Source of the DNA: Pseudopithomyces maydicus
Taxonomy: Eukaryota; Ascomycota; Dothideomycetes; Pleosporales; Didymosphaeriaceae
Length of the DNA: 64,000 bases
NCBI GenBank assembly: GCA_026873275.1
Contig: JANTUC010000014.1
Coordinates: 558,001 to 622,000 of the forward strand
Direction of reading: 5' to 3'
In this document: piece after piece, positions 1 through 11,618 of the stretch
Layout: every line of letters starts with the position of its first letter
How positions within the stretch are numbered: the first letter of the stretch is position 1
The notes under the pieces: generated by a model
Databases searched by the model: none
The model's input: only the letters and a program-made list of their open reading frames with translations
Told to the model about the DNA's origin: nothing
Program-made: the position numbers and the translations under genes

Positions 1-1238
1 CCTCGGGTTTCTCCCAGGATCGTTGTCAATTACAACCAATCCAGGCACAGTGTGAAACAGCCTTAATATCGCATAATTTGGGCACTGGTATTGCTCGTCC
101 AATGCCATAGATAATGGCTTGATCAATAAGCGAGATACCACAGAGCATGGTAAGCTGATTGAAGTGAGATTTGGTAGGACATCCATTAAAAGTCCTAAGA
201 TTAATAGCTCGCACGGGCATCAACTGGTGGAAGGCACTATTCATTTACGCGATCAGTCCCCTTTTTCAGCTTTACGTATTAATCAACACCAAGCCCATGT
301 TTAGCTTAATAGAGCCATGCTCTGACTATACATTCAGTGCAGTAATACCTAGACGTATAATGTACTCGTGCAGGTGGTATGCTAGCGGGTTGCGCTTACC
401 CTAGAATGCGATAGGTTATTGGCTATTTAGCTAGCCATAGAAGCCGATGCAACACCGCGAAATCATCGGTTTCTCTTATCTGAAGCCTTTTATTGCGTTC
501 CTAGTCGCGCTAGTTGTTGTATTTTCCCAAACAGAAGCGTGTATACAATAAATCTTCAGACACTCCTTGCAATAATTTACTTTCAGGCGATATCCAGCCA
601 TAGAGGCGATTGTTGTTACCACGCTCACTGAAGAATAAGAAATGATCGAGGCCCGAGTCAGAATTATAATTGTCAACGTATTAAACACCCTAAAGATCGC
701 CACTTCTGCCGCGCTGATGTTAATCCCGCTAGTTAAGCCGGCTCCGGTATTTGCACCTGCTCGAACATGATCCCACAATGGTACACTGAGAAACAATAGT
801 CGTAGTCTTTCCATAATTTAAGAAATAGTATTGAGATTACTCTTGTTGGCCCCTGGCGTATCTTTATTGGCAGAGTACTCCACAGTTCACTTGCCCAGAC
901 TATCCTATTTTGAGCAAACCAGCTCATCCATGGTGACGAATGGTTCTTCGTTATGGCTTCACAAAACTGACATCACGGTGACTCTATAGCCTGTCATATT
1001 CATAACTTCTTCAGGAGGATCTCACTGCACTGATGTTTCTCCAAATCCATTTCTTCATCGCAAGAGCGGAGCGAGTGGCGCTATCGCCAGATGTTCTATT
1101 GGACGTCCTCCATCTCCTGTTTCTACTCTCGGGGGTGTGGAGCATTCTACTGCATAACTATATTCCCCTACCAACAATACAAGCCCATAGCGCCAATATA
1201 ATGAACTATCTCTCGTTATTTTGCCAATTTATATGCGT
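1..1238. other. non-coding or decayed sequence at window start
   Basis: Only short open frames occur here, the longest about 112 codons on the minus strand at 476-814. That frame is hydrophobic in its middle, but I cannot place it in a family or join it to its neighbours by plausible introns. It could be an old gene remnant or chance. Confidence 0.4.
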
Positions 1239-2339
1239 TCAATTATGGTAGATTGGGTTCCCTTCAGACCACCCAAGAGGGCGACAGCAGTACCAAGTAT
1301 CTGGCACAGTATTCTCATCGACTCTTGTACTTTGCCCAACACTTGTATACAGTGACCATCCGTTTTCTTCAATACAGTCCAATAGTAACAGAACCATAAG
1401 TCCAGTCTTGTGTGTCCCAGTGTTTATAACAGGGTCGAGATACGGCGAGCCCTTACGCATAGTACCCGTGAATCTCACCTCGTAGCAACCCTCCACCTTT
1501 TCATTATCTTTGAATTTCATCTCCAGATTTTGTGCCGAAAAGTTCTCCAGCACCCGAATGCAGAGACTCCTTGGCGCATCTACAAAGCGAAATGTTTTAT
1601 TCAACATTACCACGCTGAGCCACTCATGCGGTGTAGGCGCAGGTACTTGGTGACGGAAGAGAAGTGTGTCAGCATCATAAGGAACCTGGGAGATATAGGT
1701 GCTCTGCATGAGTACCCATCCTTCAGCATATAAAGCCTTGAGTAAGGAACATATCAGTCTTTGACCCAAAATATCATCCATCTCTGTATCGCGAACGAAG
1801 GCACTTCGAAAAGAAGAAAGACCATGACTCTCGGAATTATATTTGTTGATGCCCCAAGGGTTCCCTTTGAGTTGGATATCTAATAGTGACGTTGATATCT
1901 TTTCGGTTTGAACGCCCCTCGTCCATGTAAACGATACGGTCGCACGAATTAGTGAATAAAGTGCTGGCGGAAAGCGTAAAAAGTGGATTCGATCCGAGCT
2001 ATGAAGGGACAAGGAAGCGAACCGTGTACGAAATGCTGGCGAGCCCGGGCGCGCTACATATGGTGCTGGTGGTAAGAGAGCTGGTGACGAAGGTGGCGAA
2101 CTTTGATATACGGATGCGTGAGGTTGGTATGAACTGGTTGGTGGGCGTTGGTGGTTTATACCAGGTGAAATACGATGCTGAGGAAGTGAATCCATATGGA
2201 CGGGTGCATGGTGGAGCTGGGAACTTCCAGCCGCAGTACGATCCATTGGAGGTGGATAGTATACTGCTTGCGATTCAGTGCCATGAGCACCGGGTGGAGG
2301 AGGGAAATAAATTCTAGAATAATCTGGTTGTTGTTCCAT
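1239..2339 (-). CDS. uncharacterised fungal protein with proline/tyrosine-rich N-terminus
   Basis: This is a single-exon gene of 366 aa starting at an ATG read from 2339 downward. Residues 1-105 are rich in Pro, Tyr, His and Ser (PPPPG, YYPPP) and look disordered. From about residue 110 to the end the protein looks globular, with alternating hydrophobic and charged residues and a conspicuous SWTRGVQTEK-like stretch replaced here by FTWTRGVQTEK. There is no signal peptide or membrane segment. I do not recognise the family; the layout (disordered head plus about 250-aa conserved-looking domain) is common for fungal proteins of unknown function. Its neighbours on both sides are long non-coding stretches, so context gives no hint. 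That it is a gene is likely because the frame is long and overlapping frames are poor. Confidence 0.75.
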   Translation of the reverse strand: MEQQPDYSRIYFPPPPGAHGTESQAVYYPPPMDRTAAGSSQLHHAPVHMDSLPQHRISPGINHQRPPTSSYQPHASVYQSSPPSSPALLPPAPYVARPGSPAFRTRFASLSLHSSDRIHFLRFPPALYSLIRATVSFTWTRGVQTEKISTSLLDIQLKGNPWGINKYNSESHGLSSFRSAFVRDTEMDDILGQRLICSLLKALYAEGWVLMQSTYISQVPYDADTLLFRHQVPAPTPHEWLSVVMLNKTFRFVDAPRSLCIRVLENFSAQNLEMKFKDNEKVEGCYEVRFTGTMRKGSPYLDPVINTGTHKTGLMVLLLLDCIEENGWSLYTSVGQSTRVDENTVPDTWYCCRPLGWSEGNPIYHN

Positions 2340-3691
2340 CGTGACATCAACCTATTCTTTGCGAATCGACCGTTTCAATCTTGTCGGTATTCATGATATA
2401 TAACGTGCAATCAAGTAAGGCAGGTTGGGATTCATTTTTCTTGAAATAGTCCAATTGTGGGGTTACAGAAATATCCGCCCCCCATGTTTGCGTTTCTAAG
2501 TTGAGCACATTCCAGAGCTATTTATAACAAATAGTGCAGAGGGAGGCGCAGTCCAACTTGAGAATGTAAGCCTTGCTCTACTAGCGCGAGACATAAAATC
2601 CTGGCGCTACATCTAAAGTAATAGGAACGCAGGCATTATGCTATAAAATAGAGTACTCTACTGTTCTCAACCTATGATCAATGCGCCGACAAGCTCACGA
2701 AGGCACCGAGTGGCAGCTTTGCAGATCCAGTGGCTTTATCTGGTTCCTGGGTTTTGACGATGTGGTAATCTCTAGATATATGATTAAATAAGACACTGGT
2801 TTGTAACACCGGGGGTGTTTATCTTGGAGGAGGACTGTTGTAAATAACACTGTGCTGTAGCTGCTCATTCGCTGCCGGGACGCCAGTGAACTCGGGTCCG
2901 AATTACCTCTGAAGCGCCTATCTAAGACAAATACCACAACCACGCCGAAATTTCAGTCGATATTTCGGGTTCTAAAACAAGAGGAATCGAATCTCTGATA
3001 TTACTTGTGTGTCCTATCTATGCCATGTGATTGGTGACCCTTCGTACAACTGATGAGGACACCTTAGTAGATAACCTTGCCCGAATCACCCCATATCAGA
3101 CTGCGCAATACATACACTGATCCTTAAAGACCGTTTCGCCACCCCAAAACATCCAGCGGTAAAAAGTTTTCAGCAGTGTTAATAAGTACATGTATTCCAT
3201 CAATTCAAATGTTATACGGTGTACTTGTCGCGTTCAATCTGCCGCTTATAGTTATTATTACTAAGTCGGCCTCTTAATATGTTGACAAAATTATTCATAT
3301 TTTCTGGTATCCCTTAAATTTTGGGCTCTGGCATCGCACCTATCGATTAGTCTGACGACGTCAATTCTTCTATCATACTCTCAGGGCTTTGATAAGAGCA
3401 GCTGATCAATCCAAAATAAAGAAGAAGAACACAAGTTTACCGTCAAATATAAAGACATGGAATGAAGGGTCGGAACACAGATGACTGTATACTTGTCTCC
3501 AGATCACGCTAGGAGTTTTGCAACATTCACAATATTGCAATTCAGTGTATGTGACCGATGACTGTCAGGAAAGAAAGCACTAAAACATCAAAACTGATTC
3601 TTTGAATGCAATTGATTTACATGTTTTAACCATATACTTGTCTTTTTTCGGCTATAAGTGAAGGCAGGGCATATTATCTAGAGTTAGATCC
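2340..3691. other. intergenic, AT-leaning, no gene seen
   Basis: The stretch between the 366-aa gene and the 3' end of the beta-galactosidase contains only short frames without domain character. No tRNA or terminal repeat was recognised. Confidence 0.5.
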
Positions 3692-6600
3692 TTAAACGTA
3701 TAGCAGCCTATCTTCGGTCCATTTAGGCCTCAAATACTCCGAAGCAAATCTTGGACTCCAGCTACTCTGATACATATAATCCTGCTGTAGTTCAACATCC
3801 ACTTTAGCACCTTCTTCTGTCTGCGCCCAAACACTCAGTCCGATGATGTTTTCGCCAGTATAGTTAAGTATACCTGGCGGAATTGGAAAGCGGTTCTCAT
3901 TCCCGACAGTAGGATTGAATTTTCCGTACTGATAACCGTTCACAAAAAGTTGCACACGGATAGCTTTCGACGCCGGAGCAGTGAAGACGAACGAAAAAGC
4001 AGCATCTACCCCCGCGGGAACTTTGAGATCAATGGCTGTCCGATAGAAATGTATACCTGCACCAGAGAACCCAGTAGAAGGGGAGCCAGTGTCCCAAGTC
4101 GAGTCATCAAAACCAGGAAGATGCCAACCTAGACGCTCAGCTGTGAGACCTCCTTCATTGAGTGGCCCGCGCACTGGATCGATGAGTTGTCTCTCACCAT
4201 TGACTTCGCCGGTGATTTTCCATTTCGTGAATGACACACCGCCTTCGAGTATTGCTCCAAGTATACCGCGAGGGTCCGTTGCAGCAGCACGAAGGTCATG
4301 CCCTGTGTTGTCTTGCGCGACAAGTAAAACATTTGTCCCATTGTTGAGCTTGGATTTGTCGAACGGGATTACAAGGCTGCTTTTACCGACAGTTGAATTT
4401 CCAATGTAAGAGCCAACAAATGCGCCATTGAGCCAGACAGAAAACCCAAAAGCCATTCCTCCTTGTACGGTGAGATTGACGCTCGCAGACAAACCAGTGA
4501 AGTAGCCTCGGAAGAGGTGGAAGTTATTATGAAAACCGTAGTCATCTACAAATAGGACTGGAAGCGTCAGTGGCTTTGTAGGATTTGGTGTAGTCATGTG
4601 ATTGGCTTCAGCCCAGGCCGGACCAGAGTCACTGTAGTTCAACAGCCTTTCAGGAAGACTGTCGCGAACCTTCCATGCAAATAATGAAGGCAATGCAATC
4701 TTGTTGCGAGGTATACCAATGCCCCCCTTCAAACTGCCATACACAGTTTTCGAAAATTTTATCTCTTTCCCATTCCATTGAATTGAGCGAACCTTTGTGG
4801 AAGCAAAAACCTCGATTTCAGTGAAATTCGATGCGTCGCCACTGAGCTTCAATGTTCTGCCTTCAAGAGAAACGCCTCTTACTAAATACGGACCTTGCAC
4901 TAGCACTGCTACCGTATCAGCTATTTTATACCATGATGAGTAGGACGAAAAGCTTACCAGATTGATCTACAGGACCGAAAGGGTCTTTGGAGAAATTAGG
5001 GGCCCAAAATAGATATGCTGTCGTCCTATCGGCGACAATGGCCCGAACTCCATTGTCAAAGTGCAAAACAATCATACCCTTCACACTCTGTACGTTTGCT
5101 ACCAGGCCATTTCGGTCCTTGTAGAATTTGACATTCGATCCATCATTGGATTGCACGGACCCTTTTTTGGCATTCTTCACATGGAATTCTGCTGATTCAC
5201 CCCTAGGTACCCAGAGAACGACAGTGGGAGAGCCATCAATCAAAGCATACGTCAGTACCTCTGCGGTCGAGTATGTTAACTTTTGTTTTCCAATACTGAA
5301 ATCAGTAACGATTATCTTGGACTGATGCCCGTCGAGTAAGATCTGGCCAGCATGCTGTGGGATCGTCAATGTACCAATAGACGTGTTGACGTGTAGTTTG
5401 AAGGACTCCCTTGTTCCAGAGGAAGAAGTATTATGGATTGTAACGTAAAAAGCGGAGTTCGTGTTTGGGTTACGCAGCTCACTAGTAGAGATTGTCGGAT
5501 TGGTAGAATAGGAGACACTGCTTGCTATGCGATTGGTGACTGTCAAATCATCGGCAATACGTGTAAACAAAGCCAGGTTCTTTGTCTCGTAGTATTTGCT
5601 GTCTATTTGGCGATTTTCACTTATTGGACTGGAGTAATCGTAGCTAGTTGCTACCACTGGGCACGCTAGGGCCCCCCAGTTTGTGCCGCCGTACATCATG
5701 TACAGGGATATTGCAGTGACGCGTTGAGAGATGAGATTGCGGTAGAACCTGTCAAATCTCAGTAATGCACAAGTTCTTCATGCGATCTAGTCTTACAAAT
5801 TGGCAAAGTCAGCTCCGATATCCGCTGGGCAACCACCTTCTGGGCCCCCCAGGGATTGTAAGACCCTCCTTGGAATTCAGGAAAGAAGCTCGGTTGAGTC
5901 GGTGAAACCTCTTCGAAATGATCATAATAGTTGATCACTTGGTACGGAACATATTTACCATTTGTTCCCGTACATTCATTCAGATTGCAGCTCCAGCACG
6001 ACGGATAACTGTCGAGGCCTGCAACATCGACATTGCCAGTAGCGTTTGGAGCGTAGTCTTCCGACCAGCTCTTGGTGTTCAAATTTGGATCGTTATGGAT
6101 CAGCGGAACGTCGATTCCATTATCCCGTGCTGTATTCTCGAGCTCTTGCATATAGCGGCCAGCTGCAGCGTTCGGTATCTTTGAGTCTCGGTTACTCCAT
6201 TGTTCGCCATATTCGTTCTCGATCTGATAAACAATAGCGTTGCCGCCTTTGGTGATGAGATGCCGACTAGCAATCTCCGAGAACTTGGAAAAATATGGTT
6301 TCCAAGCTGCAGTGTAGCGAGCATCATCATTGCGAAGGGTCCCGTAGCTCCCTGTAGTAAGCCAGAGTGGGAATCCACCTGCATTGGTCTCCGCGTTGAC
6401 ATAGGGCCCTGGGCGGACGATAACATACAATCCAACGCGCTTTGCTGTTTGAAGAAGTCGTTCAAAGTTGTGAGCTCCGGTATCAAAGTCCAACGTTTTG
6501 TTTGAAGCACTGTGCCATGCCCAATTGCCATAAAATGCGACTTGACATGGTCAGAGAGCAAGTCCAAATTGGTATGGAAACACTTACAAGCTGTGAAACC

Positions 6601-6855
6601 TGCTGCTTTGATTTTTTCCAAAAGGTCGTCCCATACTTCAGGGATAGGTATTCTCCAGTAATGTAGCTCTCCCGAGAAGACAAACAAACGCCTCCCGTTG
6701 ATTTTAAAGCTGTAATGATCCCATTGAACGACTTTATTCAAGCCATTGTCATGCAGTGGATATTGGCTTGGTGTATTGACTTCAGCCTGTGCACCCAAAG
6801 ATACTAGAGCCCAACCAACGGTCGACGCCCAGGTGATGCTCCGGAGCAGCTTCAT
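3692..6855 (-). CDS. GH35 beta-galactosidase, secreted, one-base frame break
   Basis: This encodes a secreted glycoside hydrolase family 35 beta-galactosidase, which removes terminal beta-D-galactosyl units from galactans and similar wall polymers. Proposed exons are 6855-6588, 6540-5797, 5748-4958 and 4905-3692; the introns are 47, 48 and 52 bp with GTAAGT, GTAAGA and GTAAGC donors. The first about 24 residues form a signal peptide. Family landmarks are FSGELHYWRIP, IENEYG (acid/base Glu near residue 199), FPEFQGGSYNPWG (nucleophile Glu near 311) and YGGTNWG, followed by the beta-sandwich domains. Just after NPWG the frame breaks at a run of six C (5845-5850 on the plus strand). One more base restores PEGGCPADIGADFANL, the sequence expected in this family, and makes the exon total 3018 nt, which gives 1005 aa, a normal size. 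The break is probably an assembly error; a fresh pseudogene is the alternative. Confidence 0.9.
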
Positions 6856-7715
6856 CGTTGCAATGGCATGAGAATTACAAACTGGACAGGACCGGCATTT
6901 TGTTGTACGACCCTAACAAGACGCCGAGCACATGGCAGCCCCAATGAGCAAAATTGGAGTGCAGATGTTGGACTAGCGGCTACATGAAGATGTGGTAAGT
7001 CAAGAATTGCGGGGATTTAGCCAGCAAGGCAATGAAATTGGTGGACTTTCCATCCCGTGTCCGTCCACGGGCCGGGAAAATGCAGTGGCTGGCCCGCACA
7101 CGCGGGTCAAAAACTCCGATGAAACCACAAAGCCAAGGCTGCCTGCGATATAAACCTGCTGAAAGAACTGACAATGTCCGTGACGCAACGGTTTGACGGA
7201 CGCACATGTCGGAGAGCTGCTAGGTGCGGATGCATCTCTCGAAATGGAAGGTCACGTGTTTGACAGGGACCTTCAAACTAGTGTAGCAAGCCGATCTGTA
7301 GATACGCTAGTATAATTTAGTGTTATGAATTGCCAAACACAATCTCGGTTGGTGGGAGAGTACGTCGATAGCAATACGTTCAGATATTGCTCCCACCATA
7401 GTTAAGAACAGATTGTAGACCTTTTACTTTGTAAGCGCTTCGCGAAAAGCCCCTAAAATACTAGCCTTCTACTACATTTCACATTTGAAGCGTTTGGTTG
7501 CCACACTTTATTTGGTAACAGAGAGTACTCAGGTGTGAATTGCGTTGGGATCGCACTGGCTATGGCGGTCCTACCAATTATACCCCCAAACTGCCTAGGG
7601 ATAGCCTATGTTCCGGCCCTCGCAGCTGTGACTGTGCTACAAAGTTGCAGAGACATAACATTCTTGTGCCAAATTGATCTCGATGAGCCTTATCCCAACC
7701 TTCGCGAAGGCCTCT
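6856..7715. other. intergenic: upstream region of the beta-galactosidase
   Basis: It holds the promoter region of the beta-galactosidase and the 3' flank of the 232-aa membrane protein gene. Only short unsupported frames are present. I see no repeat or RNA gene. Confidence 0.4.
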
Positions 7716-8414
7716 TTAGAAATCTATCCAAGTCTTTCTGGCCGGCCATTCCAAGTTGTAACCACCTGGTTTCCCGCAGTATGGGAACTTCGTGTATGAG
7801 AATTGTTTGTCGTGTTTTCTAAACTCCGGATCCGCCCCCGCCTCCAATACCTGCCCCATGCAATGCTCTGTATGGTGTAAGGGCATGATTTGTCCATCCA
7901 ACAATGCTTTCTTATTCTCCATTCGGTGTCTTTTCTTCATCAAAAATAGGCAGTGCGTCAGGTGATACTGTTCACGGACGAAGAAGCCCTCACCATTGCC
8001 TCTTCGAACCTCCTCAATAGATACCTCTTCGGTGTAGTTCATTGTTCGGTATAGCTTCAGATCGTTTTCCACAATATATGTAAGGAACTCGGCTTCGGTT
8101 TCCGGATCAGCACACTCGGGTACAAGCCAAGTAAAGCCAGTAGTTTCAAAAATGCAGCCTCGGCTGCGAGCTTCCTCGGCGGTTGTTCCACATTGATCGT
8201 ATTTGAGATGTAAAGATTTCGTCCAGGTGCTGGCCAAGAAGGTAAGTAATATAGTTACAGTGGCTGCCGAGGCGATTAAGAGAACAACGATTCGGTAGGA
8301 GCGCGACTTGGGTTGGTAGTTCACTTCACGATCTTCTGCCACAAATTCCGATGAATCTTTGTAGTTTTCTTCATCTTTCGAAGTATTGAACACAGAATTC
8401 CGTTCACCGGTCAT
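7716..8414 (-). CDS. single-pass membrane protein with Cys and His/Cys motifs, unknown function
   Basis: The gene is one exon of 232 aa. Residues 1-40 are polar and acidic. Residues about 42-66 form one membrane segment (VVLLIASAATVTILLTFLA), and the rest would lie outside or in a lumen. The tail has a CGTTAEEARSRGC motif right after the membrane, two further cysteines, then HLTHC and later HHTEHC. This architecture (short cytosolic head, one helix, paired HxxHC-type motifs) recalls the UstYa-like oxidase group (DUF3328) of fungal secondary metabolism, but the motifs are not the textbook HXXHC pair. It also resembles widespread unnamed fungal proteins with the CG..A.ARGC box. I infer metal binding from the His/Cys pattern only. 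It sits about 1 kb upstream of the nitrilase gene on the opposite strand. Confidence 0.75.
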   Translation of the reverse strand: MTGERNSVFNTSKDEENYKDSSEFVAEDREVNYQPKSRSYRIVVLLIASAATVTILLTFLASTWTKSLHLKYDQCGTTAEEARSRGCIFETTGFTWLVPECADPETEAEFLTYIVENDLKLYRTMNYTEEVSIEEVRRGNGEGFFVREQYHLTHCLFLMKKRHRMENKKALLDGQIMPLHHTEHCMGQVLEAGADPEFRKHDKQFSYTKFPYCGKPGGYNLEWPARKTWIDF

Positions 8415-9037
8415 TGTAGCGTTCTCGCGGGAGCAGAGGAAATGTTGGTAAGGGAAGACATCTCGTTTAAGGATGTTGGTATGTATAGTCCAAGTGGCGC
8501 CAAGGGATCCATCGCGACGCCACTTCCTACGAGAAAGCCAATAAGCCTATAGCCATCCTAAGCGACCAAACCCAACACTGTTTTACCTTTATACCTCGTT
8601 CATATTATAGGAGTTCAGGACCAATAAGCTACAGGCTATAACGCGACCAAATTCTCATGAGTTGAACATTAGCACGAACCTCTAGAGTTTCATAAGAATG
8701 CACATTGGGAGTACTTGTGATCAGACGATCGACTGCCCAGCTTCCTTCAGAACAAGGGCCTCTAGGCATATCCGTTTCCAGATGATAAGACAACCACCTT
8801 CTTCAAATGGGAACACGCGACAAGGGACCCAGCCACCAAACATACATTAGGTATCGCAAGGGTACTTTTTCGCTTTGTGGCGGGAATCCTATGGTGTACT
8901 TCGAGCTATATGCGTGGCCATTGTTACAAACACGATACACGCTACAATTCAGAATAAAGCGCTCCCTTGCGGGGAGCATAGCAACTACACTAGAAGAACG
9001 AGACTACCTGCCTGTTTGGTGCTAGCGTCACTATTGT

Positions 9038-9057
9038 ACACTAGTGTACACTAGTGT
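9038..9057. repeat. tandem duplication of a 10-bp palindrome
   Basis: The self-complementary 10-mer ACACTAGTGT occurs twice, head to tail, about 410 bp upstream of the nitrilase start. It could be a binding site for a dimeric regulator or simple sequence noise. Confidence 0.8.
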
Positions 9058-9167
9058 CTGACATAGTAACGCTCTGAACAACAGTGAGGGAAAATGCCCA
9101 ACGAATTGGAACGTAGAATACAAACCCAACGACGAAATTGCGAATAAATCGATAGCGTATGTCGCTA

Positions 9168-9205
9168 CCAAGGAAGTTTACCAAACCCAAGGAAGTTTAC
9201 CAAAC
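9168..9205. repeat. 19-bp perfect tandem duplication
   Basis: The unit CCAAGGAAGTTTACCAAAC is present twice without spacer (9168-9186 and 9187-9205), upstream of the nitrilase gene. Confidence 0.85.
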
Positions 9206-9465
9206 CGATGTTGTGTAGACTCGGAATATCGCATTCGTATAAACTTACTCTTACTTTTAAGGATAATACTGGATACTGCGCTCCTTACGCCTAAATCGGA
9301 ACGGAAGCGGCCATGCGATTAAGCTTCCTATTTACTGCGGGGTATCTCCCCTCTGCTCTCCCTAAATAGCTCCTCGGGCCACAACGCTGTCTCAATGAAC
9401 ACCTCAAATCAATGCAAATCTGATATCCAGCAGTGTTTTCCAGATCCTGTTGAAACGACTACACG

Positions 9466-10545
9466 ATGACCCAGAAACTTGTTAAATTCCAGGTAGCCGC
9501 TGCACATGCTGCGCCTGTATTCATGGACAAGAAGGCTACAATACAGAAGTGCATAAATCTTATTGAACAAGCTGCACGAGAGGACATAAAAATCCTAATA
9601 TTCCCCGAGACATTTGTGCCGGGTTATCCTGTATGCCCCAAACTGTCGTGCTACTGTCCGGTCTAATCATATCTGCAGTACTGGATCATGTGCTATCCGC
9701 CACTGCAACAGGTCGATGCGCTAACAAAATATGCCGAAGAAAGCGTAGTCGCCGAACCTGATGGCGACGATATGCGTGACTTACAAGAGGCTTGCCGAAG
9801 AAGCGAAGTAGCTATTGTCCTTGGTATTTCAGAGCGGGTCTTGCATGGACACACATTGTTCAATTCGCAGGTTATCATCAACAGTGACGGTATTATTCTA
9901 GGAGTCCACCGGAAGTTGCAGCCTACTTATGTCGAGCGCATGGTCTGGGCCCAGGGAAACGGCAGCACCCTGCGCAATTGGCCATTGTCTTTGGGTTATA
10001 ACATTGGAGGTTTGGCTTGCTGGGAGCACACGATGAATGGGGCCCGGCAGGCTTTACTGATGCAAAAGCAACACATCCACGCAGGGGCATGGCCAGCATT
10101 GTCAACAATGGCGGGATTTGAAGAGGTCGCTGATGCACAGATCGAAGCGCTCATGAAGACGCATGCTTTGACTGCTCAGGTCTTCGTCATCACCGCATCC
10201 AACTATGTGGACAATTCATGTCTCGATTGGATGAGAAGTAACCTTGGGGAACAAGACATGATTAAAGCCGGTGGCGGCTGGTCTTCCATTCTGCACCCGT
10301 TCTGCTCGTATATCGCCGGCCCACATACTGGTCCAGAAGAAAAGTTGGTAAAAGGAGAGATCGACTTCTCCTCGATAGGACCCGTGAAAGTCTGGATTGA
10401 TGCTGCTGGCCATTATCAACGCCCCGAAATACTTCACTTCACTTTTGACACTCGACCGCATTGGGAGGATGAAAAGATAGACCGCTATGGAGCAGTTGCT
10501 AAGAAGCCGAGCGTGGAAAGTGAAAGTGAGGAGATTACAGGATAA
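9466..10545 (+). CDS. nitrilase (carbon-nitrogen hydrolase)
   Basis: This is a nitrilase-superfamily enzyme that hydrolyses a C-N bond; branch 1 members turn nitriles into acids plus ammonia. Exon 1 is 9466-9630, the intron 9631-9678 (48 bp, GTATGC...CTGCAG) and exon 2 9679-10545, giving 343 aa. The catalytic triad is visible: Glu48 in FPETFVPGYP, Lys134 in HRKLQPTYVE and Cys169 in GGLACWEHTM. The CWEH signature and the length fit fungal nitrilases rather than amidases. The residues after CWEH (TMNGARQALL) differ from the LQPL-type continuation I know from arylacetonitrilases and cyanide hydratases, so the substrate is uncertain. There is no signal peptide, so it is probably cytosolic. Confidence 0.93.
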
Positions 10546-10784
10546 GATAGTACTCAAAGAAAAGTTATAAAACATATTTCATAGTATAGCATTAATGAAC
10601 TCGTTGTGTTGGAATTATAGTAGAGCAGACAAATGATTGGATTGGAAATATGATTGATGAATAATAATTGGAATCCACGGGTTTCTGTCAAAGTGCAACC
10701 CTTCCTTAAACCCTCTTCTTCTTGGCCTTTCCTTTTCATCAACTTGAGTCATCATGAATCTCTCACTTCCCTTACACACGTGGC

Positions 10785-11618
10785 TCAGATGTACTTGACG
10801 GTGACCTGGCTACCACTGTCGATAGTTACATCTGTGTAAATGCTGCTGCCTTGCTTGAGATCAAGGATAGTAGCACTGCTAAGGTCTTCACTCCCTCCCG
10901 TGCTAAGAGCGGCACTAGCTTGGGTAAACACTACGGTGCCAAAGTTGCTCAGAGCAACTAGGCTACCATTCTGCTCGAAGTCCTCCACGATCCATTCCGC
11001 ATTTTGACGGCATAGAACCGAGCCACTAGGCGCGCTGAGAGTCTGGCTTACACTCTTGCCAGTGCTGACATTAGTCAGCTTGACGGTCCCCTTGGTGGTT
11101 GAAGTCGCAGTGATGTCGACCTGGATGACATTTCCAGCGCTGACTGCGAAGTTGCTGAAGTCGTAAGCATAGTCGGGATACCATTCGTACCAAGCATCGT
11201 ATGAAACGGCTCCAGAGCTTGATACAGTGAAGTCGATTCCAGCCTGAAGGAGACCACTCGCGCAGGAATCTCCATCGATACCGACCCAAGCAGACGATGA
11301 TTCGGTACCACCAGAACCCACGTGCTGCGGTCGAGGGACAGTAAAGCGGCCTGTGGCGGACTTGAAATAGCCAGAAGATGGCTGCTCGAGAACAGCGCCG
11401 GACCAATTGGAAGAGTACTGGACATGTGAAGTGTTGTTTCCAGAAGGCGAAATCGATATCGAGTTTTCTTTGAGGCCAGAACCAACTTTCACCAAAGGCT
11501 GGGTCCTATGGCGACGGGTGCCATCAGCACGTTGTTGAACGCGTTCAGAAAGAGTTGAAGGGCGGGCCAGAGCCGAAGCAACAAGGGCGGTCGAAAGTAA
11601 GGAGAGAGAGAGCTTCAT
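10785..11618 (-). CDS. secreted glutamic peptidase (eqolisin, family G1)
   Basis: This is an acid-active secreted endopeptidase of the fungal eqolisin family. The chosen start at 11618 (MKLSLSLL) gives a clean signal peptide; an ATG seven codons upstream is also in frame. A propeptide of about 40-45 basic and polar residues follows, then the mature lectin-like beta-sandwich starting near YSSNWSGAV. The catalytic dyad is Gln125 (GLLQAGID) and Glu208 (AEWIVEDF). Their spacing of 83 residues equals that of Gln53/Glu136 in scytalidoglutamic peptidase. Two cysteine pairs are possible (C119 and C203 visible). The length is 277 aa and there is no intron. The gene is convergent with the nitrilase, leaving 240 bp between the stop codons. 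It probably serves protein degradation at low pH. Confidence 0.95.
   Translation of the reverse strand: MKLSLSLLSTALVASALARPSTLSERVQQRADGTRRHRTQPLVKVGSGLKENSISISPSGNNTSHVQYSSNWSGAVLEQPSSGYFKSATGRFTVPRPQHVGSGGTESSSAWVGIDGDSCASGLLQAGIDFTVSSSGAVSYDAWYEWYPDYAYDFSNFAVSAGNVIQVDITATSTTKGTVKLTNVSTGKSVSQTLSAPSGSVLCRQNAEWIVEDFEQNGSLVALSNFGTVVFTQASAALSTGGSEDLSSATILDLKQGSSIYTDVTIDSGSQVTVKYI

Larger units (their letters stand above)
8415..9465. other. intergenic between divergent genes, with small tandem repeats
   Basis: This is the region between the membrane protein gene (minus) and the nitrilase gene (plus), so it must carry both promoters. It contains two short tandem repeats, listed separately. No coding frame is convincing. 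Confidence 0.5.
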
